Shown here one piece after another: positions 43,857 to 52,800 of a stretch of 64,000 nt of DNA. Origin of the DNA: Planctomycetota bacterium (GTDB lineage Bacteria; Planctomycetota; Planctomycetia; Planctomycetales; Planctomycetaceae); assembly GCA_023417655.1 (NCBI GenBank), contig JAEZFD010000066.1, positions 62,001 to 126,000 on the forward strand. Direction: 5' to 3'. The position numbers and the translations under genes were made by a program. How positions within the stretch are numbered: the first letter of the stretch is position 1; each line of letters opens with the position of its first letter. The notes under the pieces were generated by a model. That model saw only the letters and a program-made list of their open reading frames with translations, did not search any database and was not told the DNA's origin.

Positions 43857-45901
43857 GAAACCACCTTCGTTCGTCGAATGAGTTTCTTACGCCGGGTCCG
43901 CATCTGCTCCAGCATTTCCATTTCATCCCGATCGATCATATCAAAACGCAATTGGGCATAGTCGCGGTACCAGCCTGCGAACTCGTTCGAATTTTGAAGC
44001 TTCTCACTCCCCTCGACCCGCCTGGCAAAATGTAACAATGTCTCCGACTTCCGCCTCGTGAGTCCGCGCCGTGACAGGTAGCGATCCAGTATCACTCTTT
44101 CCCGTGAAAGTGGCACGGCCCAGCGGGCCTCATACCCCTTAGTCGGATCACTCGATCTCCGTGTTCGAAGCACAACGACCCCAATCGCCCCCAAAGTGAT
44201 CGTCACCAGCAGGCCGAACGCGAACTTAATCACCTTCTGCCAGATGCCGGGGGTGGTGCTGAGATCGGACAGATGACGCCACCAGGACTGGAGGGCATCA
44301 CGGATTTGCATCCATTGAGTCCCGGGGTCGGAAGTCGGGATTCCAGAGGGGGGCGTGGATTCCACGGTGACCCATTGCTGCAAATCCTCGTCATACGCTT
44401 CGACCCAGGCGTGCGCATCCCGATGTCGGGCGACCCATTCCCCCACTAATGGATTCTGCCCATTCACGACATAACCGGTGACATACCGGGTGGGAACCCC
44501 CTGGAGTCTCAGAATCAAAGCCGTTGCCGTGGCGAAATACTCGCAATGAGCGGGAACGCGGTGAGTCAAAAAGAACTCCAGCCGATTCACTCCGCGCGGC
44601 AATTCGATTCCCAAACCGTATTCAAATTCATTCTGAAAGAACTCCGAGACCGCCAGCATCTTCTCACGAGACGTCGTCTTCCCTTCCATGAGAGACGCTG
44701 CCAGAGACTTCACTGTCGGCCCGAGCTGAGCCGGCAGCTGAAGATAGCGGGGATCGATTTCAGAGTAAGGGACACGCGGCGGTTCACCCGCCCAGAGGTT
44801 GTAAGTGGACGTCCCCTCATCCAGAAGACGCTCGATAATGCCGTTGGGATCAACCTTGAGCAGCGACGAATCGCATTCCATTCGAGCGGTCCCTAATGGA
44901 CTGAAACAGAACTGCCGGGACCGTCTGCCAACCGGAACAACCTGCATCAGGTTCAGTGGCTGATTGGTCTCAGGACCGATGAAAAATTCCTTGCGTCCTG
45001 TGATCTCCATCGCCTCATCACGGAGAATGGACCGGGGCACAACCGTTTGAGTCGCCCCTGTTGTGCCCCACTGGTTTCTTAGAAACTGATCGAACGCCTT
45101 GCCACGCAGATAATCCGGCTTCACATCAGAAGTTATCAGCAGTGCGATTTCATCGCCGCCGACGAACTTCATGCCCGAGACATCAGTCAAGCCTCCCCCA
45201 CCAGAAAAACCGTGGCGAAAGCGGGTCTGCTGACGGGCAAAGAGCAACTGACTAATCACTCTCTCCAACTGATTCTCATGGCGATGAAGTGCAATCGCCA
45301 GCTGCCGTCCGGCAAACAGAGAACCGGCCATCAGAACGACAAGAGTAACTGCTCGAATCCAGCGTCCTCGACGAACCTGCACCGGAACCCGCTCTCGACT
45401 TGAGGCGGCAAAAACAGCCCAAAGGACGAGATAAGCCGCATTCAGTACCAGAACGACACTTCGCGTGGAGCCACTGACACGGATGTCCCCTGACAGCACG
45501 ATTCCCGCTGAAGAGATTGCCAGCATCCAGATCGGAAGCCGCTCGGCGTATTGCTTGAGAAACAGCATCAGCAACTGCATCGAAAGACAACAGCACGACA
45601 TATGAAATGCGACGTCGGTGCCGATAAAGCCCATCGACGTGAAGTCAGTCTCACTGGTTCGGGTGAGAATCACGAAGCCAGCCGCCAGCGTGAGAAAGCT
45701 GACAGGCACCGGGAGCCGGATCAGTAATCCAAACTGCGGAGCGAACCAGCCCGCCAGTGCGATGACACTGACCGGCATGGGCGGCGACGCCATCAGCTGC
45801 ATCAGCAGGAGATTCTGAATCAGAATCATTCCGACAGCAGCCGTTCGCTGCATGTTCGGCAGACGATTCAGCCCCAGCCATTCGCGCGTTACAGCAGACA
45901 T
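43853..45901 (-). CDS. TgpA-like membrane transglutaminase
   Basis: This is a 682-residue protein. GGAGACGC just before ATG 45901 gives a strong ribosome site. The first 200 residues contain five or six membrane helices (TAAVGMILIQNLLLMQLM, VSFLTLAAGFVILT, WMLAISSAGIVLSG). The periplasmic transglutaminase core has the triad Cys in VPAHCEYFATATALILRLQGVPTRYV, His in RHRDAHAWVEAYDE and the Asp/Glu following. A further helix (FAFGLLVTITLGAIGVVVL) precedes a C-terminal DUF4129-like cytosolic tail. TgpA-type proteins go with DUF58 and MoxR genes, exactly as here. It may modify peptidoglycan or protein in the envelope. Confidence 0.88.
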   Translation of the reverse strand: MSAVTREWLGLNRLPNMQRTAAVGMILIQNLLLMQLMASPPMPVSVIALAGWFAPQFGLLIRLPVPVSFLTLAAGFVILTRTSETDFTSMGFIGTDVAFHMSCCCLSMQLLMLFLKQYAERLPIWMLAISSAGIVLSGDIRVSGSTRSVVLVLNAAYLVLWAVFAASSRERVPVQVRRGRWIRAVTLVVLMAGSLFAGRQLAIALHRHENQLERVISQLLFARQQTRFRHGFSGGGGLTDVSGMKFVGGDEIALLITSDVKPDYLRGKAFDQFLRNQWGTTGATQTVVPRSILRDEAMEITGRKEFFIGPETNQPLNLMQVVPVGRRSRQFCFSPLGTARMECDSSLLKVDPNGIIERLLDEGTSTYNLWAGEPPRVPYSEIDPRYLQLPAQLGPTVKSLAASLMEGKTTSREKMLAVSEFFQNEFEYGLGIELPRGVNRLEFFLTHRVPAHCEYFATATALILRLQGVPTRYVTGYVVNGQNPLVGEWVARHRDAHAWVEAYDEDLQQWVTVESTPPSGIPTSDPGTQWMQIRDALQSWWRHLSDLSTTPGIWQKVIKFAFGLLVTITLGAIGVVVLRTRRSSDPTKGYEARWAVPLSRERVILDRYLSRRGLTRRKSETLLHFARRVEGSEKLQNSNEFAGWYRDYAQLRFDMIDRDEMEMLEQMRTRRKKLIRRTKVVS

Positions 45902-47130
45902 GCGTCTCCTTTCAGCACGTCGGCAGGCGACAGGACCAGATGAAAATCATCCTGAGGAAACGGCAATGCAGTCGGCCGGCTTCGCAGCAGAAGGACACGA
46001 TAGCTGCAGCCACTATGAATGATCTGATTGACAAGTTCCTGTCGGTTTTGATCCCACTGCAGCAGCAGACAGATCACGATGGACGTTGACTCGAGTGACT
46101 CACGGATGACCGGTGTCAGTTGCTCGAAACAATCTGTGTCACAGCCTTCAAGCCCGGCCAGAATCTCCAGAATCGATTCCAGGTACGTCGAGCTTTGAGT
46201 GCTCGCTTCAAAGAAGAACAGGTCCGGGCCTGCGGCGAACAGTTCCACCGTCGTCCCCAGATGATCGAGGGCATCGGTCAGTGCAGCGGTGAGACTGATC
46301 GCAGCTTCCAGTTCTTCCCGCGAATCTTCTGACACTCCCCACCAGTTCTTCTGGATCGACGTATCCAAGACGATCGCCACGCGAGAACTGTACTCTTCCT
46401 GATACTCACGAACGACCGGTTTACCGACGCGTGCCCACGCCCGAAAGTCGAGCCGCTTAGTCGGTTCCCCGGGGATGTACTCGCGGTTCCCGCTGTACTC
46501 GGCTGCATTTCCTGTGCGGGCCTCTGACAGCAGTCCCCCCTGCTGATAACGATGCGACAACGGCAAATCGAGTTGTTCGAGCCGATGGTATGTCGGCACG
46601 ACAGTCAACTTATTGAATGTCAGCGGCACGCTCCCGACCCGCATAAAGTTCAGAGGGAACGTGCTGTGAACCCAGAAATAGGGGATCGCAAACTGCCCTC
46701 GCTGGGTTGTCTTGAGCTCAACGGGAATTGAAGCGTATTCCCCCCGCGCAAGCACCGGGACCGAGACATGGGCATTCTGATGTCGAATCCCCTCCGGCAG
46801 AAGAAAACCGGCACACATCAGGTCGCACGCGGGGAGATACCCCTGATTCTGAACCGTGACGATCCCGTTGGCGACATCCCCTGCAGTGACGCGTTCCGGG
46901 AATGCACAGGTGACTTTGAGCTTGGGACGGAACAGACTCCCGACGAACTCAACAGCACCAAAGAGCACCACAATTCCACAGAACAGCTGATAGATCGGAA
47001 TCTCGACCGTAATCAGCCCACTGGCGCTCAGAAACATCAGAAAAACTGCCATCCGACCGACAGGAGTCAATCGGTAGAAAACGAAGTACCGAAGCCTTCG
47101 CATCGCCCAGCTTTGACGGAGTTTCGCCAT
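45889..47130 (-). CDS. DUF58 protein with VWA-like domain
   Basis: This is a 413-residue protein. Two N-terminal membrane helices (VGRMAVFLMFLSASGLI, PIYQLFCGIVVLFGAVEFV) are followed by a beta-sandwich and the DUF58 core (REYIPGEPTKRLDFRAWARVGKPVVREYQEEYSSRVAIVLDTS). The DTS is the metal-ion-dependent adhesion-site start of a von Willebrand A-like fold. The gene overlaps the downstream transglutaminase gene by 13 bases and is preceded by the MoxR ATPase gene. An alternative GTG start lies at 47160. The MoxR-DUF58 pairing suggests chaperone-assisted maturation of an envelope complex. Confidence 0.87.
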   Translation of the reverse strand: MAKLRQSWAMRRLRYFVFYRLTPVGRMAVFLMFLSASGLITVEIPIYQLFCGIVVLFGAVEFVGSLFRPKLKVTCAFPERVTAGDVANGIVTVQNQGYLPACDLMCAGFLLPEGIRHQNAHVSVPVLARGEYASIPVELKTTQRGQFAIPYFWVHSTFPLNFMRVGSVPLTFNKLTVVPTYHRLEQLDLPLSHRYQQGGLLSEARTGNAAEYSGNREYIPGEPTKRLDFRAWARVGKPVVREYQEEYSSRVAIVLDTSIQKNWWGVSEDSREELEAAISLTAALTDALDHLGTTVELFAAGPDLFFFEASTQSSTYLESILEILAGLEGCDTDCFEQLTPVIRESLESTSIVICLLLQWDQNRQELVNQIIHSGCSYRVLLLRSRPTALPFPQDDFHLVLSPADVLKGDACLL

Positions 47131-47240
47131 GAGTGCATTTTCACAAGCGTCCGAACTCACCCCGGAATGCGTCGTGCCTCACTCTGAATAATTGCCACAC
47201 AAGACTTTTCGTATTGTTAAGTTATCGTATGGCAGCCGAC

Positions 47241-48272
47241 TCAGGCCGGCACAGGGAACTGCTGCACGATCTCTTCGATTATCTGCTCTTTCGAGGTGCT
47301 TCCATAACGCGCCTTAGGAGTCATCACCAGTCGGTGCGCCAGCACGTAGGTCGCCATCTTCTGAACATCGTCCGGCAGTACGAAATCCCGCCCATACAGA
47401 AACGCACAGGCCTGCACGGCGCGGAAGAACATCTGCGATCCTCGCGGACTGACCCCCAGCTTCAGCAACGGGTGCTGACGGGTTTTCCCCACGAGATCGA
47501 CGATGTACTCCGCAATCGCCCGTTCCATACGAACTTCGCGGACATCCGCCTGCAACTGTGCCACCTCGGCCATTGTCATGACCGATTCCATGATGACCTC
47601 GGAGACCAGAGAGCGATCATAGAGGATTTCCACTTCCATATTCCGATCGGGATAGCCAACCTTCAGTTGGACAAGAAAGCGGTCGAGCTGGGCCTCCGGG
47701 AGCGGATAGGTTCCGTGAAAATCGACAGGGTTCTGAGTCGCCAAAACGAGAAACGGCTGGGGCAGCCGATAACGGACCCCTTCAATGGTCGCCTGCCCTT
47801 CGCTCATGGCCTCAAGCAAGGCCGACTGCGTTCGCGGCGATGCGCGATTGATCTCATCTGCGAGCAGAATACTGCTGAAGATGGGTCCCTTTTTAAAGGT
47901 GAACGATCCGTCGACCGGGTTATAGATCGACGCCCCCAGAATGTCCGAGGGGAGCAAGTCAGGGGTGAACTGGACCCGACGAAACTCTGCGTCCAACGAG
48001 AACGCCAGCGCCTTGGCGAGAGTGGTTTTTCCGACGCCGGGCACGTCTTCCATCAGGATCGATCCTCCCGCGAGGAGGCCGATCAGCAGAATATCGATCG
48101 TTTCTTCTTTTCCGCGAATGATGCGGGCAAGGTTCTGCTGCAGGCGGCGGAGACGACTCTTTAACCCCGTGCGGTCAATGTCCACCGGGGGAGGATGCTG
48201 CAAATGTTGATTCAGCGCCATGTTCTGCGGTTCCGCTGGGGGAGAGGGCCCGATCCGCGCTGATTGTTCCAT
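47241..48272 (-). CDS. MoxR-family AAA+ ATPase
   Basis: This is a 343-residue protein, probably starting at ATG 48272 (ATG 48221 is the alternative). Walker A is MEDVPGVGKTTLAKALAFSL and Walker B SSILLADEINRASPRTQSALLEAMSE. Sensor and lid motifs (LVLATQNPVDFHGTYPLPEAQLDRFL) and the C-terminal GVSPRGSQMFFRAVQACAFLYGRDFVLPDDVQ are standard for MoxR ATPases. These act as metal-insertion or maturation chaperones for VWA-containing partners, here the DUF58 protein encoded next. It is divergent from the microcompartment regulator, sharing a 267-base upstream region. Confidence 0.94.
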   Translation of the reverse strand: MEQSARIGPSPPAEPQNMALNQHLQHPPPVDIDRTGLKSRLRRLQQNLARIIRGKEETIDILLIGLLAGGSILMEDVPGVGKTTLAKALAFSLDAEFRRVQFTPDLLPSDILGASIYNPVDGSFTFKKGPIFSSILLADEINRASPRTQSALLEAMSEGQATIEGVRYRLPQPFLVLATQNPVDFHGTYPLPEAQLDRFLVQLKVGYPDRNMEVEILYDRSLVSEVIMESVMTMAEVAQLQADVREVRMERAIAEYIVDLVGKTRQHPLLKLGVSPRGSQMFFRAVQACAFLYGRDFVLPDDVQKMATYVLAHRLVMTPKARYGSTSKEQIIEEIVQQFPVPA

Positions 48273-48489
48273 TCCGAGCAACTTTTCCGACTTCGACCTC
48301 CCTGAAAAGCCAGGACGGTCTCTTTTGTGCGGATTCGTAAGGAGAAGATGAGTTCTCCCGCCGACCAAGTGTTCAACCGACAAATCTTAACACGCCACAT
48401 CACGCAGTCACCAGCAGGTCTTTCAACTGACTCATTTTGAAATATTTTGAGGGAACCTGACTGGAACTGACATTTCCAGACAGTACAAT

Positions 48490-48517
48490 TTGACATCCCT
48501 TCAAACACCTTTGGAAT
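48490..48517 (+). promoter_or_regulatory. Possible promoter of the microcompartment operon
   Basis: TTGACA (48490-48495) with a 16-base spacer and TGGAAT (48512-48517) lies 23 bases before the regulator ATG. The -10 is a weak match. An A/T-rich near-palindrome (TGAAATATTTTGA, about 48439-48451) upstream could be an operator for the DeoR-type regulator. Both calls rest on pattern only. Confidence 0.3.
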
Positions 48518-48539
48518 CACGACAAGAGAGGAGGGACAA

Positions 48540-49301
48540 ATGCTGCTGGACCAAAGACGCCATAGCATACTCCATCTAATTCGTGACAAAGGATTTGCAT
48601 CGCTTCGAGAAATTGCGAACGAGGTTGACTCCAGCGAATCAACGGCGCGACGGGATTTGGAATATCTTGAAAGTCTCGGGCACATCAGAAGAACCCGAGG
48701 GGGTGCGGCGTACGTTGGAGAGGCTCTTTCCGGTTTTGACGATCGACGCAATCTGGCAGTCCGGGAGAAGCAGAGGATCGGCAAAGCGGCTGCTGATTTC
48801 ATCGGCACCGGCGAGACGATCATTCTGGACGGAGGAACAACCACACTGGAAGTCGCGCGCTGCCTGGGTGGAAAGTCCTTACAGGTGGTGACGAACTCGC
48901 TCCCGATCGTCAGTCACTTGGTCGGGAGCCCGGAGATCGAGGTCGTTTTTCTCGGCGGCTACCTGTATCCCAAGACAGGCGTCGCATTGGGCGAGTTAAC
49001 CGTCTCGGCATTGAAACAGATTCACGCCCGTCGGCTGATCATGGGAGTCGGCGGAATCACCGCGAGCGGGTTGTTTAACTCCAATTCGCTGCTGGTAGAA
49101 ACAGAGCGCCAGATGATGGCCTCTGCAGATGAAGTGACCGTTGTCGCCGATAGCGGGAAGTTCGGACATTCCGAACTCGTCCGGCTGTGCGGACTCGAAA
49201 CGGTTCACCGCATGATTGTGGATGCCGGACTGCCGGATGAGTGGCGAGACCGGATCCAGAGTCACGGAATTGAACTGATCATCGTGGAAGACGTGGCCTG
49301 A
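48540..49301 (+). CDS. DeoR/GlpR-family regulator of the microcompartment operon
   Basis: This is a 253-residue repressor-type regulator. The N-terminal helix-turn-helix (DQRRHSILHLIRDKGFASLREIANEVDSSESTARRDLEYLESLG) and the C-terminal sugar-phosphate-sensing DeoRC domain (ILDGGTTTLEVARCLGGKSLQVVTNSLPIVSHL, LIMGVGGITASGLFN, VVADSGKFGHSELVRLC) are both complete. A strong ribosome site (AGGAGGG) precedes the ATG. DeoR proteins bind sugar phosphates, so fuculose-1-P, rhamnulose-1-P or DHAP are plausible inducers. It is the first gene of the operon, 58 bases before the phosphotransacylase gene. Confidence 0.93.
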   Translation: MLLDQRRHSILHLIRDKGFASLREIANEVDSSESTARRDLEYLESLGHIRRTRGGAAYVGEALSGFDDRRNLAVREKQRIGKAAADFIGTGETIILDGGTTTLEVARCLGGKSLQVVTNSLPIVSHLVGSPEIEVVFLGGYLYPKTGVALGELTVSALKQIHARRLIMGVGGITASGLFNSNSLLVETERQMMASADEVTVVADSGKFGHSELVRLCGLETVHRMIVDAGLPDEWRDRIQSHGIELIIVEDVA

Positions 49302-49359
49302 GACCCGGACCAGACTTTCCGAATTTGTGACATTGCCATCAGCATCGAGAGAATGACCT

Positions 49360-50073
49360 ATGTCGGCAGCGCACTTCGCCGGACTGAAACAGGCAGATAT
49401 CGAATCGCTCGTGCGCGCAGTTCTGCAAAAGCACCTGTCGCCTGGTCCTGCTGCTGCACCGGCTGGCCCGCCGAACCCGCTCGTCGTGAATATCTCGGCA
49501 CGTCACTGCCATCTGACTGATGAGCACATTGAAATCCTCTTCGGCAAAGGCCATAAGCTGACTCCGACCAAGTGGCTCTATCAAGAGGGCTACTACGCGG
49601 CCGCCGAAACGGTCGCCATTGTTGGCCCCCGGCGCCGCATGCTTCCGGAAGTTCGCGTCCTTGGCCCGTCACGCGGTGCCTCACAGGTCGAACTCGCTTT
49701 CACCGACTCGATCTCTCTCGGTCTGGAACTTCCCGTCCGCATCAGCGGCGACGTCGCTGGCAGCCCCGGTTGCCTGCTGGTTGGCCCCAAGGGAAGTCTG
49801 GAACTGAAAGAAGGGGTCATCCGGGCCATGCGTCACGTTCACATGTCCCCCGCCGACATGGCCTATTGGGGCGTGAAAAATGGGGACGCCATGCAGTTGC
49901 GTGTGGAATCCGCCGGCTGCACCACAGTCCTCGAAGACCTGATGGTTCGCGGCGGCGACGACAAGATCAAGCTGGAAGTCCATCTCGATACTGATGAAGG
50001 CAACGCGGTCAATCTCAGCAAAGCCTCTCGCGTGGAACTGCTGAAGCCCGTCGGTTGCGGTTGCCATAAATAG
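49360..50073 (+). CDS. pduL: Microcompartment phosphotransacylase PduL with N-terminal encapsulation helix
   Basis: PduL converts acyl-CoA and phosphate to acyl phosphate and recycles CoA inside the organelle. The protein has 237 residues. Residues 9-26 (LKQADIESLVRAVLQKHL) form an amphipathic helix of the kind that targets cargo to BMC shells, followed by a Pro/Ala linker. The PduL domain has the zinc ligands in NISARHCHL (His49, His51) and AMRHVHMSP, and the second-domain repeat GPRRRMLPEVRVLGP. The C-terminus GCGCHK is unusual, with two cysteines. In this pathway the expected substrate is lactyl-CoA. Confidence 0.93.
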   Translation: MSAAHFAGLKQADIESLVRAVLQKHLSPGPAAAPAGPPNPLVVNISARHCHLTDEHIEILFGKGHKLTPTKWLYQEGYYAAAETVAIVGPRRRMLPEVRVLGPSRGASQVELAFTDSISLGLELPVRISGDVAGSPGCLLVGPKGSLELKEGVIRAMRHVHMSPADMAYWGVKNGDAMQLRVESAGCTTVLEDLMVRGGDDKIKLEVHLDTDEGNAVNLSKASRVELLKPVGCGCHK

Positions 50074-50135
50074 CCTGTCAGCACTGGCTCGACAGGTCAC
50101 ACTTTGAATTTCCTTTTTTCTCCTGGAGTAAAGCA

Positions 50136-50426
50136 ATGGCTCGAGTGAATGAAGCATTGGGGATGATCGAAACCAAGGGGCTGGTCTCTATGATCGAAGC
50201 GACCGATGCCGCCCTGAAAGCCGCCAACGTCACGATGGTCGGCTGGGAAAAGATCGGAAGCGGAATCGCGACCGTCTTCCTCACAGGTGACGTCGCCGCT
50301 GTGAAAGCTGCCGTTGACGCTGGTGCATCAGCCGCTTCCAAGATCGGCGAAGTCCTCAGCGTGCAGGTCATCCCACGTCCGCACGAAGACCTGGACAGCA
50401 TTCTCCCCAAGCGCAAAGAGAGCTAA
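50136..50426 (+). CDS. BMC-H hexameric shell protein 1
   Basis: This is a 96-residue single-BMC-domain protein that forms hexameric tiles of the shell. The signature is NEALGMIETKGLVSMIEATDAALKAANV, with VAAVKAAVDAGASAASKIGEVLSVQVIPRPHEDL at the end. The C-terminus is about ten residues longer than in the second shell protein and is charged (LDSILPKRKES). TCCTGGAG lies just before the ATG. It is separated from the PduL gene by 62 bases and from the second shell gene by 316 bases. Confidence 0.97.
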   Translation: MARVNEALGMIETKGLVSMIEATDAALKAANVTMVGWEKIGSGIATVFLTGDVAAVKAAVDAGASAASKIGEVLSVQVIPRPHEDLDSILPKRKES

Positions 50427-50742
50427 TTCGCTCTCCTGATTGCTTCTCACTGACCGTCACAGACGCAGCCAGGGTTCGCTCCGCCCTCCTTTGCTGCAAT
50501 GTTTGAAGCTCAGAGACCCGGGGAGATTCCAGGGGAAAAAACCACCGCACTGATCAGACCTGTTTTAATCCGTGTCAGACCATGAACCCCTCATGTGAAA
50601 GACACCTGACGGACAATCTGAGAAGTCGATCCCCGTTCCCGCAGTTGCCGAACAGATCCCCGGAAGCCCGTCACAGAGTTGCTTTGCACTCTGCCAGCAT
50701 CCGGCCCCCACGCCTGAAAGTTATTGCTCCAGGATTTGAATC
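50427..50742. other. 316-base gap between the two BMC-H genes
   Basis: No gene recognised. The gap is long for an operon whose other junctions are 6-195 bases. It could carry an internal promoter or RNA processing site that sets shell-protein ratios; no clear hexamer pair or strong hairpin was found. Confidence 0.4.
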
Positions 50743-51006
50743 ATGAATGATGCCATCGGTCTTGTTGAAACCAAGGGCCTCATCGCGGCGATTGAAGCCA
50801 GCGATGCGATGCTCAAGTCTGCCAACGTTACGCTCGTCAAACAGCTGAACATTGGTAACGCCTTTATCACCACCATCATCCGCGGCGACGTCGGCTCAGT
50901 TCGGGCTTCTGTCGACGCTGGTGCTGCTGCCGGGGCCAAAGTGGGCGAGATTATCAGCGCTCACATCATCCCCCGCGCCGCCGCCGGCCTGATGGACCAC
51001 TTCTAA
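50743..51006 (+). CDS. BMC-H hexameric shell protein 2
   Basis: This is an 87-residue single-BMC-domain protein: MNDAIGLVETKGLIAAIEASDAMLKSANV, then GDVGSVRASVDAGAAAGAKVGEIISAHIIPRAAAGL. It is a close paralogue of the first shell protein but shorter at the C-terminus. The pore-region residues differ (NIGNAFITTI here, KIGSGIATVF in the first), so the two hexamers may differ in permeability. Confidence 0.97.
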   Translation: MNDAIGLVETKGLIAAIEASDAMLKSANVTLVKQLNIGNAFITTIIRGDVGSVRASVDAGAAAGAKVGEIISAHIIPRAAAGLMDHF

Positions 51007-51046
51007 GAACAAGCGTGTTCCCAACTGACAAAATCTGGCACCTCTC

Positions 51047-51071
51047 CTGAAATGGCCACTGGCCGTTTCAG
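51047..51071 (+). promoter_or_regulatory. Intercistronic hairpin between shell gene and kinase gene
   Basis: CTGAAATGGCC (51047-51057) pairs with GGCCGTTTCAG (51061-51071) around a 3-base loop, with one T-G wobble. There is no T-run after it, so it more likely stabilises or processes the upstream shell mRNA, or causes partial attenuation, than acts as a full terminator. Confidence 0.45.
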
Positions 51072-51200
51072 TAAGCCCCCAGTCAGCGTCAGTGTCGAAC
51101 GCCTTTGTCTCTTACCTGAAATCGGCGGCATTCGTTCCTTCTCAGGAAATGTCTTCGCCCCGTTTTCGCCTTCATTAGCAGTGCTCCAAAGGATCTCAGC

Positions 51201-52388
51201 GTGAAAGTTCTGGTTGCCAATCTCGGTTCCACCAGCTTCAAGTACCGGCTGTTCGACATGGCGTCGGAAACACAGCTGGCTCGGGGCGGTATCGATCGCA
51301 TTGGCCAGGATGCGGATTCCAGCTGCGTCGTGGAAATCGGCTCGTTCTCTGCGAAAGAAGAGAAGCGGGTCCCTGACCATGCCGAAGCGGTTCGCACCTG
51401 TCTGGAACAGCTCACGCATCCTGAGACCGGGTGCATCAAGTCGGTGAACGAAGTTGCCGCCATCGGGTTCAAGGCCGTCTTCGCTGGTCGCCTCTCCGGC
51501 ATCCGCCGGGTCGATAGTGAACTGCTGAAGACGATGGAAGCACTGGCGGATGTTGCTCCGGCACACAATCCTCCGTACGCCCGGGCGATGCGGCAGCTGA
51601 TGGCCTCTTTCCCTGAGATCCCACTCGTTGCCGCGCTAGAGACGGCGTTCCATGAGACGATCCCGGCCGAGTACCGGACATACGCAGTCCCCTATCAGTG
51701 GACCGAGCAGTACGAAGTTCGCCGCTGGGGATTTCACGGAGCCAGCCACCGCTTCATCGCGTCACGCATGGCTCAACTGCTGGGACGGGACGATGCGAAA
51801 ATCATCTCCTGCCACCTCGGCGGCAGCAGTTCCATCTGCGCCATCGAGAACGGCAAGTCGAAATCCACTTCGATGGGGATGACTCCGCAGTCAGGGCTTC
51901 CGCAGAACAACCGCGTCGGTGATTTCGACCCGTTCGCACTGCGACTGGTGAAGAATCTGACCGGTAAGGACTACGACACGCTGCTGAACGAGTTGGCCTC
52001 ACAGGGGGGACTGCTTGGAATCAGCGGTGTCTCGAACGACATGCGGGATATCGAAACCGCTGCGTCAAAGGGAAATGAACGAGCTCAGCTGGCGCTCAAC
52101 GTCTTTGCCGCCGACATCAAGCGGTACATCGGTCAGTACCTCGCCGTTCTCAACGGTGCTGATGCAATCGTCTTCACAGGCGGGATCGGTGAGAACAGTC
52201 CTCTCATCCGCCAGCAGGTGTGCGAGAACATGAGCTTCGCCGGAATCCATCTGGACGCCGGACGCAACACTGCCGTCCGCGGCGAAGGTCAGTTGTCTGA
52301 TCCGAAGTCACCGGTCCAGATCTGGGCCGTCTCGACCAATGAAGAGATTGTTGTCGCGCGTCAGACCGTTGAGGTCATTACGGCATAG
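51201..52388 (+). CDS. ackA: Acetate-kinase homologue of the microcompartment operon
   Basis: This is a 395-residue protein of the ASKHA acetate-kinase family. GTG 51201 has AAAGGA at 8 bases. Family motifs are VLVANLGSTSFKYRLFD (usually NAGSSSLK), RRWGFHGASHRFIA, KIISCHLGGSSSICAIENGKS, DTSMGMTPQSGLPQ-like STSMGMTPQSGLPQNNRVGDFDP, and VFTGGIGENSPLIR. No encapsulation helix is evident at either end, so it may work outside the shell. In the fucose/rhamnose pathway it should convert lactyl phosphate and ADP to lactate and ATP. Confidence 0.93.
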   Translation: MKVLVANLGSTSFKYRLFDMASETQLARGGIDRIGQDADSSCVVEIGSFSAKEEKRVPDHAEAVRTCLEQLTHPETGCIKSVNEVAAIGFKAVFAGRLSGIRRVDSELLKTMEALADVAPAHNPPYARAMRQLMASFPEIPLVAALETAFHETIPAEYRTYAVPYQWTEQYEVRRWGFHGASHRFIASRMAQLLGRDDAKIISCHLGGSSSICAIENGKSKSTSMGMTPQSGLPQNNRVGDFDPFALRLVKNLTGKDYDTLLNELASQGGLLGISGVSNDMRDIETAASKGNERAQLALNVFAADIKRYIGQYLAVLNGADAIVFTGGIGENSPLIRQQVCENMSFAGIHLDAGRNTAVRGEGQLSDPKSPVQIWAVSTNEEIVVARQTVEVITA

Positions 52389-52444
52389 CCGCTCAGGACT
52401 CCCCGTCTCGCAGGAGATGAACCCTTCTCAGAAAATGTGCTGTT

Positions 52445-52759
52445 ATGTTCCTCGCCAAAATCACCGGCAATCTGACTGCCACGCAGAAGGTCGCCAGCAT
52501 GGTCGGCCAGAAACTGTTCATCGTCGAACCCTTGCGGATCGATGAGCAGTCAAAGGACGCACTCAAGTCGACCGGACGAACGTTCATCGCCGTCGATACA
52601 GTCGGCGCCGGTGAAGGCGAAATTGTTCTGATTGTTCAGGGCTCCAGTGCCCGGTTCACAGATGAAACTAAAACACTGCCAATCGACTGCGCCATCATCG
52701 GCATCGTCGACACCGTGCAGGTGGCAGGCACATCCATTTTTCGGGCCGGACAGTCCTGA
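52445..52759 (+). CDS. BMC-P pentameric shell vertex protein 1 (EutN/CcmL family)
   Basis: This is a 104-residue protein with the EutN/CcmL fold that caps shell vertices. The family pattern is visible: MFLAKITGNLTATQKVASMVGQKLFIVEPL, then FIAVDTVGAGEGEIVLIVQGSSARF and DCAIIGIVDTV. It is the longest and most canonical of the three BMC-P proteins encoded in this operon. Confidence 0.95.
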   Translation: MFLAKITGNLTATQKVASMVGQKLFIVEPLRIDEQSKDALKSTGRTFIAVDTVGAGEGEIVLIVQGSSARFTDETKTLPIDCAIIGIVDTVQVAGTSIFRAGQS

Positions 52760-52800
52760 TCGCAACGGAAGCCTGATCGAAACGGAAGTCGTTCCCCATC

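Noticed and set aside
47133..48164. Plus-strand frame of 343 residues opposite the MoxR ATPase gene
   Set aside because: It is the antisense of a conserved AAA+ gene with histidine/arginine-rich composition.
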